From Actinomycetospora straminea (GTDB lineage Bacteria; Actinomycetota; Actinomycetes; Mycobacteriales; Pseudonocardiaceae): a stretch of DNA of 64,000 bases. The notes beneath the pieces are model-generated. The model was not told where the DNA came from. It did no database searches and was given only the letters and a program-made list of their open reading frames with translations. Shown here one piece after another: positions 13,978-22,501 of this stretch; the first letter of the stretch is position 1; the number at the start of each line of letters is the position of its first letter. The position numbers and the translations under genes are program-made. The stretch is from positions 124,001 to 188,000 of the forward strand of contig NZ_JAQZAN010000013.1 of assembly GCF_028737255.1 (NCBI RefSeq), written 5' to 3'.

Positions 13978-16368
13978 ATGACCGAGACCGTCCCCCAGCC
14001 CACCGCGACGACCACCACGTACGTCGGCCGGAGCCTGCCGCGCAGGGAGGACGCCGCGCTGCTCACGGGCCGGGGTACCTGGACCGACGACATCGCCCCG
14101 CTCGGCACCGTGCACCTCGCGCTCGTGCGCAGCCCGGTGGCGCACGCGCGGATCGCCGGGATCGACACGACCGCCGCCCGCGAGGCCGACGGTGTCGTCG
14201 CGGTCCTCACCGGGGCCGACCTCCACGACGAGTTCGCGATCGGCATCCCGTGCGGCTGGCCGGTCACCGAGGACATCCTCGTGCCCGACCACCGCCCGCT
14301 GGCCCGCGACGAGGTCAACCACGTCGGCGACGCGGTCGCGGTCGTGGTGGCGACCGGCGCCGCGGCCGCCCGGGACGCCGCGGAGCTCGTGGTCGTCGAC
14401 TACGACGAGCTCCCCGCGGTGGTCGACATCGAGGCCGCCCTGGAGCCCGGCGCCCCGCTGGTGCACGAGGAGTTCGGCACCAACCACTGCTACACCTGGC
14501 CGCTCGCGGTCGGCGACGTCGACGCGGCGCTGGCGCAGGCCGACGTCGTCGTCGAGGGCCGCTACCTCCAGCAGCGCGTCATGGCCTCGCCGATGGAGAC
14601 GCGCGCGGTGGTGGTCACCCCGGACGCCGTCGGCGGCGGGTTCACGATCCACACCTCGACCCAGGTGCCGCACTTCGTGCGCGACCTCCTCGCGTTGATG
14701 ACCGGCATCTCCGACACCAAGCTGCGCGTCGTCGCCCCCGACGTCGGCGGCGGCTTCGGCGCGAAGCTCAACGTGTACGCCGAGGAGGCGCTCGCGCTGG
14801 TCCTGGCGAAGCGGCTGCGCCGGCCCGTCAAGTGGACCGAGACGCGCTCGGAGCACCACATCGCGACCACCCACGGCCGCGGGCAGGTCCAGTACATGAC
14901 CGTCGGCGCGACGCGCGACGGGAAGATCCTCGGGATGAAGGTCCGCCTCGTCGCGGACATGGGCGCCTACCTGCAGCTGCTGACCCCCGGCATCGCCGTG
15001 TTCGGCGCCTTCACCTACTGCGGGCTCTACGACTTCGGCGCCTACGACTTCGAGTGCCGGGGCGTGTTCACCAACCTCACCCCCACCGACGCCTACCGCG
15101 GCGCCGGGCGCTCCGAGGCGGCCTACGCCCACGAGCGGGTCCTCGACGACCTCGCCCGCGCCCTCGACATGGACCCCGCCGAGCTGCGGCTGCGCAACCT
15201 GCACCCGCCGTTCTCCGAGCCGCGCACCGTCCCGTCCGGCGTGCAGTACGACTCCGGCGACTACGAGCCCTGCATGCGCCGCGCGCTCGAGCTGGTCGAC
15301 TACGAGGGGCTGCGCGCCGAGCAGCGCCGCCGTCGCGAGGCCGGCGAGACGGTCGAGATCGGCGTGGGCATCGGCAACTTCACCGAGTCCGGCGGGCTCT
15401 CGCCGTCGAAGGTGGCCGCCGGCGTGCGGCTGCAGAGCGGCGGCTGGGAGGCCGCGACGGTCCGCATGACGACGGCCGGGCGCGCAGAGGTCGTCACCGG
15501 CACCAGCCCGCACGGCCAGGGCCACGAGACGGCGTGGGCCCAGATCGTGGCCGACTCGCTCGGCATCGACCCCGCCGACGTCGAGGTGTTCCACTCCGAC
15601 ACCATGATCGCGCCCTTCGGGCGCGACACCTACGGCTCGCGCAGCCTCGCGGTCGGCGGCTCGGCGGTCTACGGCGCGGCGGAGAAGGTCGTCGCCAAGG
15701 CCCGGCTGCTCGCCGCGCACCTGCTCGAGGCGTCCGAGGACGACCTCCAGTTCACCGGCGGGGTCTTCTCCGTGGCCGGGACCTCGGGCCCGTCGCTGAC
15801 GATCCAGGAGGTGGCGGGGGCGGCCTCGCTCGCGGCGGACCTGCCCGAGGGCATGGAGCCGAACCTCACCGCCGACCACCACTTCGACCCGCCCAACTTC
15901 ACCTGGCCGTTCGGCACCCACATCGCCGTCGTCGAGGTCGACACCGAGACCGGCGACACCCGGGTCCGGCGCTTCGTCGCCGTCGACGACTGCGGGCGCA
16001 TCGTCAACCCGCAGATCGTCGACGGGCAGCTGCACGGCGGCATCGCCCAGGGCATCGCGCAGGCCCTCTACGAGCAGGCCACGTTCGACGAGGCGGGCCA
16101 GCCGACGGCGGCGACGTTGGCCGACTACGCGGTGCCCGCGGCCGCCGACCTGCCCGGCTTCGAGCTCGACCAGACCGTCACCCTCTCGCCGACCAACCCG
16201 CTCGGCGCCAAGGGGATCGGCGAGTCCGGGGCGATCGGGTCCTCGCCGGCGGTGGTGAACGCGGCGATCGACGCCCTCGCCGCCCGGGGCGTCACGCACC
16301 TCGACATGCCGCTGACCCCGCAGCGGGTCTGGCGCGCGATCACCGACGCGGCCAAGGTGATCGCATGA
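13978..16368 (+). CDS. Form-II CoxL-like xanthine-dehydrogenase-family molybdenum-binding subunit
   Basis: A 796-residue large subunit of the molybdenum hydroxylase family: N-terminal ald_Xan_dh_C domain (about 18-130), then the Mo-cofactor-binding domains (about 150-770) with GGGFGAK, the active-site loop A-Y-R-G-A-G-R (372-378) typical of form II rather than true CO dehydrogenase, and the catalytic Glu in K-G-I-G-E-S-G (E749). Members hydroxylate aldehydes or N-heterocycles. The FAD (CoxM) and iron-sulfur (CoxS) subunits that complete such enzymes are not adjacent. Instead the stop overlaps pxpB (ATGA), placing it at the head of a 5-oxoprolinase/biotin-carboxylase operon. Confidence 0.9.
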   Translation: MTETVPQPTATTTTYVGRSLPRREDAALLTGRGTWTDDIAPLGTVHLALVRSPVAHARIAGIDTTAAREADGVVAVLTGADLHDEFAIGIPCGWPVTEDILVPDHRPLARDEVNHVGDAVAVVVATGAAAARDAAELVVVDYDELPAVVDIEAALEPGAPLVHEEFGTNHCYTWPLAVGDVDAALAQADVVVEGRYLQQRVMASPMETRAVVVTPDAVGGGFTIHTSTQVPHFVRDLLALMTGISDTKLRVVAPDVGGGFGAKLNVYAEEALALVLAKRLRRPVKWTETRSEHHIATTHGRGQVQYMTVGATRDGKILGMKVRLVADMGAYLQLLTPGIAVFGAFTYCGLYDFGAYDFECRGVFTNLTPTDAYRGAGRSEAAYAHERVLDDLARALDMDPAELRLRNLHPPFSEPRTVPSGVQYDSGDYEPCMRRALELVDYEGLRAEQRRRREAGETVEIGVGIGNFTESGGLSPSKVAAGVRLQSGGWEAATVRMTTAGRAEVVTGTSPHGQGHETAWAQIVADSLGIDPADVEVFHSDTMIAPFGRDTYGSRSLAVGGSAVYGAAEKVVAKARLLAAHLLEASEDDLQFTGGVFSVAGTSGPSLTIQEVAGAASLAADLPEGMEPNLTADHHFDPPNFTWPFGTHIAVVEVDTETGDTRVRRFVAVDDCGRIVNPQIVDGQLHGGIAQGIAQALYEQATFDEAGQPTAATLADYAVPAAADLPGFELDQTVTLSPTNPLGAKGIGESGAIGSSPAVVNAAIDALAARGVTHLDMPLTPQRVWRAITDAAKVIA

Positions 16369-17270
16369 CCGCCACCGAGGCCGAGACGGAGACGCGGTAC
16401 GACCACGGGGGCGACGAGTTCGTCTACGTCGAGCTCTCGGCGGCGATGAGCCTGCCGGTGCACTTCCGGTCGCTGGCGATCACCCGGCGCCTGGGCGAGG
16501 AGGCGATCCCCGGCGTCGAGGAGATCTGCCCGTCGAACGCGTCGTACATGGTCCGCGTCGACCCCGACCGGCTGCACCCGCGCGACCTCGTGCGCGAGCT
16601 GCAGCGCATCGAGGACGAGGTCGGGTCGCTGTCCGACGGCCTCACCGTCGCGTCGCGGATCGTCGACGTCCCGATCATGCTGAACGATCCGTGGACCCAC
16701 GAGGTCCTCATGAAGTTCCGCGACCGCCACCAGGACCCGACGGGCACCGACCTCGACTACGGCGCCCGGATCAACGGCTACGCGTCGACCGAGGACTTCA
16801 TCGACGCGCTCGCCGCGTCGCCGTACCTCGTCACGATGATGGGCTTCGTCCCCGGGCTGCCGTGGTGCTTCCAGCTCGTGCCGCGGGAGCGGCAGGTGGA
16901 GGTCCCGAAGTACGTCCGCCCGCGCACCGAGACCCCGGAGCGGGCGTTCGGGTTCGGCGGGGCGTTCGCGGTGATCTACCCGGTCAAGGGTGCGGGCGGC
17001 TACCAGCTGTTCGGCTCGGCGCCCGCGCCGATCTTCGACGGCGAGCAGCGGCTGCCCGACTTCGCCGAGAACGACTCGGTGGTGTTCTTCCAGCACGGCG
17101 ACGTGATCAACTACCGGCGCGTCGACCGCGAGGAGTACGACGACGTGCGGGCCCAGGTCGACGCCGGGACCTGGCGCTACTCGTACCAGGAGCTCGAGTT
17201 CTCGCCGAGCCGCTTCCTCGCCGACCCGGACGGCACCAACGCGGCGATGAAGGAGGTGCTGTACGGGTGA
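16365..17270 (+). CDS. pxpB: PxpB/KipI-family 5-oxoprolinase subunit (allophanate hydrolase subunit 1-like)
   Basis: A 301-residue protein of the KipI/allophanate hydrolase subunit-1 family, longer than the usual 220-240 residues because of an acidic leader and a C-terminal extension. The diagnostic stretches are the GFVPGLPWCF loop, the KYVRPRTETP region and the cyclophilin-like core ending in FAENDSVVFF. With PxpC and PxpA this family forms ATP-dependent 5-oxoprolinase or related biotin-dependent carboxyltransferases. Coupled on both sides by 4-nt overlaps (CoxL-like upstream, PxpC downstream). Confidence 0.88.
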   Translation: MTATEAETETRYDHGGDEFVYVELSAAMSLPVHFRSLAITRRLGEEAIPGVEEICPSNASYMVRVDPDRLHPRDLVRELQRIEDEVGSLSDGLTVASRIVDVPIMLNDPWTHEVLMKFRDRHQDPTGTDLDYGARINGYASTEDFIDALAASPYLVTMMGFVPGLPWCFQLVPRERQVEVPKYVRPRTETPERAFGFGGAFAVIYPVKGAGGYQLFGSAPAPIFDGEQRLPDFAENDSVVFFQHGDVINYRRVDREEYDDVRAQVDAGTWRYSYQELEFSPSRFLADPDGTNAAMKEVLYG

Positions 17271-18238
17271 CGATCAGGGTTCAGGACCCCGGTCTCGAGA
17301 CCACCGTCCAGGACACCGGGCGGCTGGGCTACTACAGCATCGGCTTCCCGCCCTCGGGCGCGCTCGACTCGTTCGCCTACCACGTGGGCAACGCGCTGGT
17401 CGGCAACGAGCCCGGTGCCGCGGCGCTGGAGGCGGTCTACCTCGGGCCGACGCTGGAGTTCACCGTCGACACGGTCGTCGCCGTGACCGGCGCGGACATC
17501 CCCGCGTTCGTCGACGGCGAGGAGATCCCGACGTGGGAGTCGGTGGCCGTGTCGTCGGGGTCGGTGCTGTCGTTCGGGCAGCTGCGCGCCGGCGCCCGGC
17601 CCTACGTCGCGGTCGCCGGCGGCATCGACGTGCCGCTCTACTACGGCAGCCGCTCGACCTACACGCTCGTCGGGATCGGCGGGTTCCAGGGGCGCGCGCT
17701 GCGGGCCGGGGACGAGCTGGCGCTGGGGTCCGACGCGCGGGACGTGAAGGCCGGGCGACGCCTCGAGAGCGGGGACGTGCCGGTGCACCCGTCGACCGCG
17801 GAGGTGCACCTGCTCGTGGGCCTGCACAGCTACCGGCTCACCGACGACAGCCTCGCCCGGTTCACCGACACCGAGTGGAAGGTGACCCCGGACGCCAACC
17901 GCGTCGGGTACCGCTTCCGCGGCGCCGAGCTGGAGTTCGTGCCCCGCGAGCAGCCCTTCGGGGCCGGCAGCGACCCCGCGAACGTCACCGACTGCGGCTA
18001 CCCGGTCGGGTCGGTGCAGGTCCCCGGGGGCGTCGAGCCGATCGTGCTGCTGCAGGACGCCGTGACCGGCGGGGGCTACGCGACGCTCGGCACCGTGGTG
18101 TCGGTCGACCGCGACCGGCTCGCCCAGACCAAGACCGGCGACAGGACCCGCTTCGTGCCGGTCGACCTCGACGGGGCGCTGGAGGTCCGCAGGGACCGCC
18201 TCGGCGCGCTCGACCGCATCCGTTCCGCGCTCGCCTGA
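17267..18238 (+). CDS. pxpC: PxpC/KipA-family 5-oxoprolinase subunit (biotin-dependent carboxyltransferase family)
   Basis: A 323-residue KipA/allophanate hydrolase subunit-2 protein. The N-terminal V-Q-D-P-G-L-E-T-T-V-Q-D-T-G-R-L-G-Y motif and SGALDSFAYHVGNALVGN segment, R-P-Y-V-A-V-A-G-G-I-D-V and the C-terminal T-x-D-C-G-Y-P-V-G-S-V-Q-V-P-G-G region are family hallmarks. GTG start overlaps the pxpB stop. Neighbouring biotin carrier and biotin carboxylase genes support a biotin-dependent function rather than, or in addition to, simple oxoproline hydrolysis. Confidence 0.9.
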   Translation: MTIRVQDPGLETTVQDTGRLGYYSIGFPPSGALDSFAYHVGNALVGNEPGAAALEAVYLGPTLEFTVDTVVAVTGADIPAFVDGEEIPTWESVAVSSGSVLSFGQLRAGARPYVAVAGGIDVPLYYGSRSTYTLVGIGGFQGRALRAGDELALGSDARDVKAGRRLESGDVPVHPSTAEVHLLVGLHSYRLTDDSLARFTDTEWKVTPDANRVGYRFRGAELEFVPREQPFGAGSDPANVTDCGYPVGSVQVPGGVEPIVLLQDAVTGGGYATLGTVVSVDRDRLAQTKTGDRTRFVPVDLDGALEVRRDRLGALDRIRSALA

Positions 18239-18255
18239 TCGGGAGGACACACGTC

Positions 18256-18498
18256 GTGGGCAACCACACCATCACGTCCCGGACGCCGGGCGTCTTCTAC
18301 CACCGACCGTCGCCCGACGCCGATCCCTACGTCACCGAGGGCTCCTCGGTGGCCGAGGGCGACACGGTCGGGCTGGTGGAGGTCATGAAGACGTTCCACG
18401 AGGTCAAGGCGGACGCCGCGGGCACCGTCGCGCGCTTCCTCGTCGAGAACGAGGACGAGGTGACGATCGGCCAGGACCTGGTCGAGCTGGAGACGTGA
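18256..18498 (+). CDS. Biotin carboxyl carrier domain protein (AccB-like)
   Basis: An 80-residue single-domain biotinyl carrier. The biotin-accepting lysine is K45 in L-V-E-V-M-K-T-F, flanked by the two symmetric hammerhead halves (VAEGDTVG and VTIGQDLVELE). The GTG start at 18256 follows a GGGAGGA ribosome site. Unlike AccB it has no long Pro/Ala leader. It should be charged with CO2 by the biotin carboxylase encoded immediately downstream (4-nt overlap) and deliver it to a carboxyltransferase, most likely the PxpB/PxpC pair. Confidence 0.9.
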   Translation: MGNHTITSRTPGVFYHRPSPDADPYVTEGSSVAEGDTVGLVEVMKTFHEVKADAAGTVARFLVENEDEVTIGQDLVELET

Positions 18499-19856
18499 CC
18501 CTGCGCAGCGTCCTGGTCGCCAACCGCGGCGAGATCGCCCTGCGCGTCGTGCGCGCGTGCCGGGAGCTCGGCGTCCGCGCGGTCGCGGTGTACTCCGACG
18601 CCGACGCGTCGGCCGCGCACGTGCGGATGGCCGACGACGCGGTCCACCTCGGCAAGTCGGCGGCGTCGAAGAGCTACCTCAACGAGGAGGCGGTGCTCGA
18701 GGCCGCGCGCTCGGCGGGGGTCGACGCGATCCACCCCGGCTACGGCTTCCTCTCCGAGCGCCCCGGGTTCGCCGCGGCCGTCGAGGAGGCGGGCCTGGTG
18801 TTCGTGGGCCCGCCGTCGTCGGTGATCGCGACGATGGGCGACAAGGCCGCCGCCCGCGCCGTCGCCCGGTCGGCGGGCGTGCCCGTGGTGCCGGGCAGCG
18901 ACGAGGTGTCGTCGGCGGACGAGGCGGTGGCCGCGGCCGGGGAGGTCGGCTACCCGGTGCTGGTCAAGGCCTCGGCGGGCGGTGGTGGGCGCGGCATCCG
19001 GCCGGCGGGGTCGGCGGACGAGCTGCGGACGGTCGTCGCCGAGGCCCAGCGGGAGGCCGCGTCGGCGTTCGGGTCGGACAAGGTCTACCTCGAGCGCGCG
19101 CTGCAGGGCCCGAAGCACGTCGAGGTGCAGGTCCTCGCCGACACCCACGGCACCGTGGTGCACTGCTGGGAGCGGGAGTGCTCGCTGCAACGGCGGCGGC
19201 AGAAGATCCTGGAGGAGGCGCCGGCGCCGGGGCTCGACCCGTCGGTCCGGTCGGCGCTCTGCGACGCGGCCGCGCGGCTGGCGAGAGAGGTCGGCTACGT
19301 CGGCGCGGGCACGGTGGAGTTCCTCGTCGAGGGCTCCGGTGACGCGGCCGAGTTCTTCTTCATCGAGATGAACACCCGCATCCAGGTCGAGCACCCCGTC
19401 ACCGAGTGGGTCACCGGGCTCGACCTCGTCGCCGAGCAGCTGCGCATCGCGTCGGGCGACCCGCTGTCGGTGGCCCAGGACGACATCGCGTGCCGCGGGG
19501 CGTCGATCGAGTTCCGGGTCAACGCCGAGGACCCCGACCAGGACTTCCTGCCCTCGCCGGGCACCGTCGAGGCCCTCGAGCTGCCGGGCGGGCCGGGCGT
19601 GCGCGTCGACACCGCGCTGATGGCCGGCGACGCCGTGCCGCCGTTCTACGACTCGCTCGTCGCCAAGCTCTCGGTGTGGGCGCCGACGCGCGAGCAGGCC
19701 CTGGCCCGCGGCCGGCGGGCGCTCGCGGAGTACCGCGTCGACGGGCTCCCGACGACGATCGGCCTGCACCGCCGCCTGCTCGACGAGCCGGCCGTCGTCG
19801 ACGGCGGCTACGACATCACGACGCTGGAGACGTGGCTGGCGGGACGGTCGCCGTGA
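18495..19856 (+). CDS. accC: Biotin carboxylase (AccC-like ATP-grasp)
   Basis: A 453-residue biotin carboxylase, the normal length for the stand-alone subunit. It has the N-terminal VLVANRGEIALRV fold, HPGYGFLSE, the ATP-binding glycine loop ASAGGGGRGIR, the ERECSLQRR stretch, EEAPAPG and the catalytic M-N-T-R-I-Q-V-E-H-P-V-T-E. It uses ATP and bicarbonate to carboxylate biotin on the carrier protein just upstream. It is the last gene of the coxL-pxpB-pxpC-bccp-accC operon, and its 3' end overlaps the convergent methyltransferase gene by 41 nt. Confidence 0.93.
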   Translation: MTLRSVLVANRGEIALRVVRACRELGVRAVAVYSDADASAAHVRMADDAVHLGKSAASKSYLNEEAVLEAARSAGVDAIHPGYGFLSERPGFAAAVEEAGLVFVGPPSSVIATMGDKAAARAVARSAGVPVVPGSDEVSSADEAVAAAGEVGYPVLVKASAGGGGRGIRPAGSADELRTVVAEAQREAASAFGSDKVYLERALQGPKHVEVQVLADTHGTVVHCWERECSLQRRRQKILEEAPAPGLDPSVRSALCDAAARLAREVGYVGAGTVEFLVEGSGDAAEFFFIEMNTRIQVEHPVTEWVTGLDLVAEQLRIASGDPLSVAQDDIACRGASIEFRVNAEDPDQDFLPSPGTVEALELPGGPGVRVDTALMAGDAVPPFYDSLVAKLSVWAPTREQALARGRRALAEYRVDGLPTTIGLHRRLLDEPAVVDGGYDITTLETWLAGRSP

Positions 19857-20673
19857 ACAGGTAGTAGCCGACCGCCCCGAACAGCCGCCCGTCGCGGTGC
19901 AGCGCCGCGATGGTCGACGTCCAGCGCCGGCCGTCCTCGGCGTCGATCGCGCCCGCGCTGGCCGCCGCCTCGCCGATGCCGGCGAAGTACTGGGCGGCGA
20001 GGTCCTGCGAGAAGATCACCATGCGGCTGTCGACCTCGACGTCGGTGAGGCCGAGCGCGCCGAGGTCGCCGCGCAGGTCGCGCACCAGGCGCGGGTTGAC
20101 GACGGCGGTGTCGGCCTCGTGCGCGAGGACGGCGCGGACGAGCCGCGCGTCGTCGACGTTGACGGTGTTGGTGTCGAAGTCGGGCTCGATGATCGCGATC
20201 CGTCCGCCGGGGCGGGTGACCCGGACGAGCTCGGCGAGGGCGCGGCCCGGGTCGTCGAGGTAGATCAGGACACGCTCGGCGCGGGCGACGTCGACGGCGT
20301 CGTCAGCGAAGGGCAGCCGCTGGGCGTCGCCGGGCACGAGGTCGACGTCGAGCCCCGCCGCGGCGGCGCGGCGGCGCGCCTCGGCGACGAAGTCGGCGGA
20401 CAGGTCGATGCCGGTCACCGCGCCGCCGGGCTGCACGAGCCGCGCCAGTCGGAGGGTCTCGAGGCCGAACCCGCAGCCGACGTCGAGGACCCGCCGGCCC
20501 GGGCCGGTGTGCGTGCGCTCGACGGCGAGGGCCTTGAGCTCGCGCAGCAGCGGCAGCCGGTCGAACGCCTCGAGCGCCGCGACGTAGGTCGACTCGGCGG
20601 AGTGGTCGATGTCGGTGAAGTCGTGCAGCGAGATCGCGGGGGCGGCGGGCTCGGGCGGGTCCTGCGCGGTCAC
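19816..20673 (-). CDS. SAM-dependent methyltransferase
   Basis: A 285-residue class I methyltransferase: motif I R-V-L-D-V-G-C-G-F-G-L-E-T, T-G-I-D-L-S strand 2, VPGDAQRLPFADDAVD for the post-II acidic loop and T-R-P-G-G-R-I-A-I-I-E-P at strand 5. This is the methyltransferase-11/25 type; the substrate is unknown. It converges on and overlaps the accC gene, and is divergent from the alpha/beta-hydrolase at 20724 with a 50-nt gap that must hold both promoters. Confidence 0.87.
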   Translation of the reverse strand: MTAQDPPEPAAPAISLHDFTDIDHSAESTYVAALEAFDRLPLLRELKALAVERTHTGPGRRVLDVGCGFGLETLRLARLVQPGGAVTGIDLSADFVAEARRRAAAAGLDVDLVPGDAQRLPFADDAVDVARAERVLIYLDDPGRALAELVRVTRPGGRIAIIEPDFDTNTVNVDDARLVRAVLAHEADTAVVNPRLVRDLRGDLGALGLTDVEVDSRMVIFSQDLAAQYFAGIGEAAASAGAIDAEDGRRWTSTIAALHRDGRLFGAVGYYLFTATVPPATSPAS

Positions 20674-20723
20674 GGCTCCTCCGGGCGTTCCTCGGTGACG
20701 CGGATCACGCTAGCGTCGACCGG

Positions 20724-21515
20724 ATGGGAACGGGGGTCGACGTCCTCGAGGCCGGCGCGGGGCCGCCGGTCGTCCTGCTGCACAGCTCGGTCAGCGGCAA
20801 CCGGCAGTGGAAGGCGCTCGTCGCCGACCTGCGGGACCGCCACCGCGTGCTGGCGCCGAACCTCCTCGGCTACGGCGCCACCCCGCCCTTCGACGGGGCC
20901 GGCCCGCAGCGCCTCACCGACCAGGCCGCCCTGGTCCACGCCGTGCTGGAGGGGGTCGACGAGCCGGTCGCGCTCGTCGGGCACTCCTTCGGCGGCGCGG
21001 TCGCGATGCGCGCGGCGGTCGAGCTCGGCGACCGCGTGCGGGCCCTCGTCCTGCTCGAGCCGAACCCCGTCGCGCTGCTCGCCCGGGACGGCCGCGACGA
21101 CGCCTTCGCCGAGGCGTGCGCCCTGCGCGACCACGTCCAGCGCCACGGCACCGCCGGCACCTGGACCGAGGCCGCCCCGCGCTTCGCCGACTACTGGCTC
21201 GGCGACGGCTCCTGGGACGCGATGTCCGCGTCCCGGCGCGCCGCGTTCGTCGCCGCGCTGCCGCCGAACCGTCACGAGTGGGACGCGGTCACCGACCCGG
21301 CGATGACCATCGACGACGTCGCCCCGCACGACGTCCCGACCCTCGTCGTCCACGACCCCGCCACCCGCCGCCCGATCCGCGAGGTGGTCGAGGTCCTGGC
21401 CGCGGCCCGTCCCGCCTGGCGGTCCGCGACGGTCGACGGGGGCGGGCACATGGCCCCGCTCGTGCGCCCGGACCTGGTGAACCCGCTGGTCACGGCGTTC
21501 CTGGCGGCGTCGTGA
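20724..21515 (+). CDS. Alpha/beta-hydrolase
   Basis: A 263-residue alpha/beta-hydrolase with the oxyanion region PPVVLLHSS, nucleophile elbow A-L-V-G-H-S-F-G-G, a V-V-H-D-P strand for the acid and the C-terminal histidine in GGGHMAPL. Substrate not predictable. The stop overlaps the GTG of the luciferase-like oxidoreductase gene, so the two form an operon. Confidence 0.85.
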   Translation: MGTGVDVLEAGAGPPVVLLHSSVSGNRQWKALVADLRDRHRVLAPNLLGYGATPPFDGAGPQRLTDQAALVHAVLEGVDEPVALVGHSFGGAVAMRAAVELGDRVRALVLLEPNPVALLARDGRDDAFAEACALRDHVQRHGTAGTWTEAAPRFADYWLGDGSWDAMSASRRAAFVAALPPNRHEWDAVTDPAMTIDDVAPHDVPTLVVHDPATRRPIREVVEVLAAARPAWRSATVDGGGHMAPLVRPDLVNPLVTAFLAAS

Positions 21516-22501
21516 CCGGGCTCGGGGTCGGCCTGACGCCGATGGAGACCCGCCGGGACGTCGTGCTGCACGTCGCCCGGCGCGCCGAGGAGCTCGGCTA
21601 CGCCACGTTCTCGGTGGCCGAGGCGTGGGGGTGGGACGCCGGCGTCCTGCTCGCCGAGGTGGCCGGGGCGACGGACCGGATCGGCCTCGGCATCGGCGTC
21701 ATGAACACCTGGGGCCGCAGCGCCGCGACGATCGCGATGCTCGCGGCGAGCGTGGACGCCGTGTCGGGCGGGCGGTTCCGGCTCGGTCTCGGCGCCGGGA
21801 GCCCGGCGCTCGCCGAGGGCCTCCACGACGTCGCCTTCGACCGGCCCGTCGAGCACCTCGCCGCCGTCACCGTGCAGGTCCGCCGCCTGCTGAACGGCGA
21901 GCGGCTCGAGCCGACCACGGGAGCGCGGGGCCTGCGGTTGGCCGTTCCCCCGTGCCCGCACGTGGCCCTGCACCTCGCCGCCCTCGGACCGCGCTCGATC
22001 CGCCGGGCCGGCGCGCTGGCCGACGGGTGGGACCCGTTCTTCGTGCCGGTGTCCGCGCTCGGGCGCCTGCGGGAGGAGCTGCGCGCGGGCGCGGCGCAGG
22101 CCGGCCGGGACACCGTCCCCGTCGTGTGCCCGGCCGTGCCCGCCGCGGTCGCCGCCGACCCGGGCGTCGCCCGCGCGACGGCGTCCTGGTGGGTGGCCTT
22201 CTACCTGACCTCGATGGGTCCGCTGTACCCGCACACGCTGCGCGCGCACGGCTTCGGCGCCGCCGTCGACGAGGTCGTGGCCGCCAACCCGACCGCGCGC
22301 ACCACGGAGGTCCCGGAGAGCGCGGACGTGCTCCTCGAGGAGCTCACGATCTGCGGCGACGCCGAGGCGGGGCGTGCCGCCCTCGAGCGCTGGCGGGCCG
22401 CCGGCGCCGAGGAGCCGGCGATCGTGCTGCCGCCGGGGCGGCCGGTCGAGGAGCTCGACCACGCCCTCGAGGCGCTCGCCCCTCAGCCGCGCAGCAGCTG
22501 A
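21512..22501 (+). CDS. LLM-class (luciferase-like) flavin-dependent oxidoreductase
   Basis: A 329-residue bacterial-luciferase-like monooxygenase: TIM-barrel strand signatures G-L-G-V-G-L-T-P, AEELGYATFSVAEAWGWD, T-D-R-I-G-L-G-I-G-V and GGRFRLGLGAGSPALAEG. Members use reduced F420 or FMN; many actinobacterial ones use F420, but the cofactor is not settled by sequence alone. Coupled to the alpha/beta-hydrolase by GTGA overlap. The last 19 nt overlap the convergent pxpA gene. Confidence 0.85.
   Translation: MTGLGVGLTPMETRRDVVLHVARRAEELGYATFSVAEAWGWDAGVLLAEVAGATDRIGLGIGVMNTWGRSAATIAMLAASVDAVSGGRFRLGLGAGSPALAEGLHDVAFDRPVEHLAAVTVQVRRLLNGERLEPTTGARGLRLAVPPCPHVALHLAALGPRSIRRAGALADGWDPFFVPVSALGRLREELRAGAAQAGRDTVPVVCPAVPAAVAADPGVARATASWWVAFYLTSMGPLYPHTLRAHGFGAAVDEVVAANPTARTTEVPESADVLLEELTICGDAEAGRAALERWRAAGAEEPAIVLPPGRPVEELDHALEALAPQPRSS

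Noticed and set aside
13411-16299. Very long open frame on the minus strand over the CoxL-like gene
   Set aside because: It is a high-GC shadow; only its last 96 codons (13411-13701) encode a recognisable protein. The rest is Val/Gly/Arg-rich without domains, while the plus strand has a clear 796-residue enzyme.
13978-16368. True carbon monoxide dehydrogenase large subunit
   Set aside because: The active-site loop is A-Y-R-G-A-G-R, the form-II type, not the Cys-containing form-I loop, and CoxM/CoxS genes are not adjacent.
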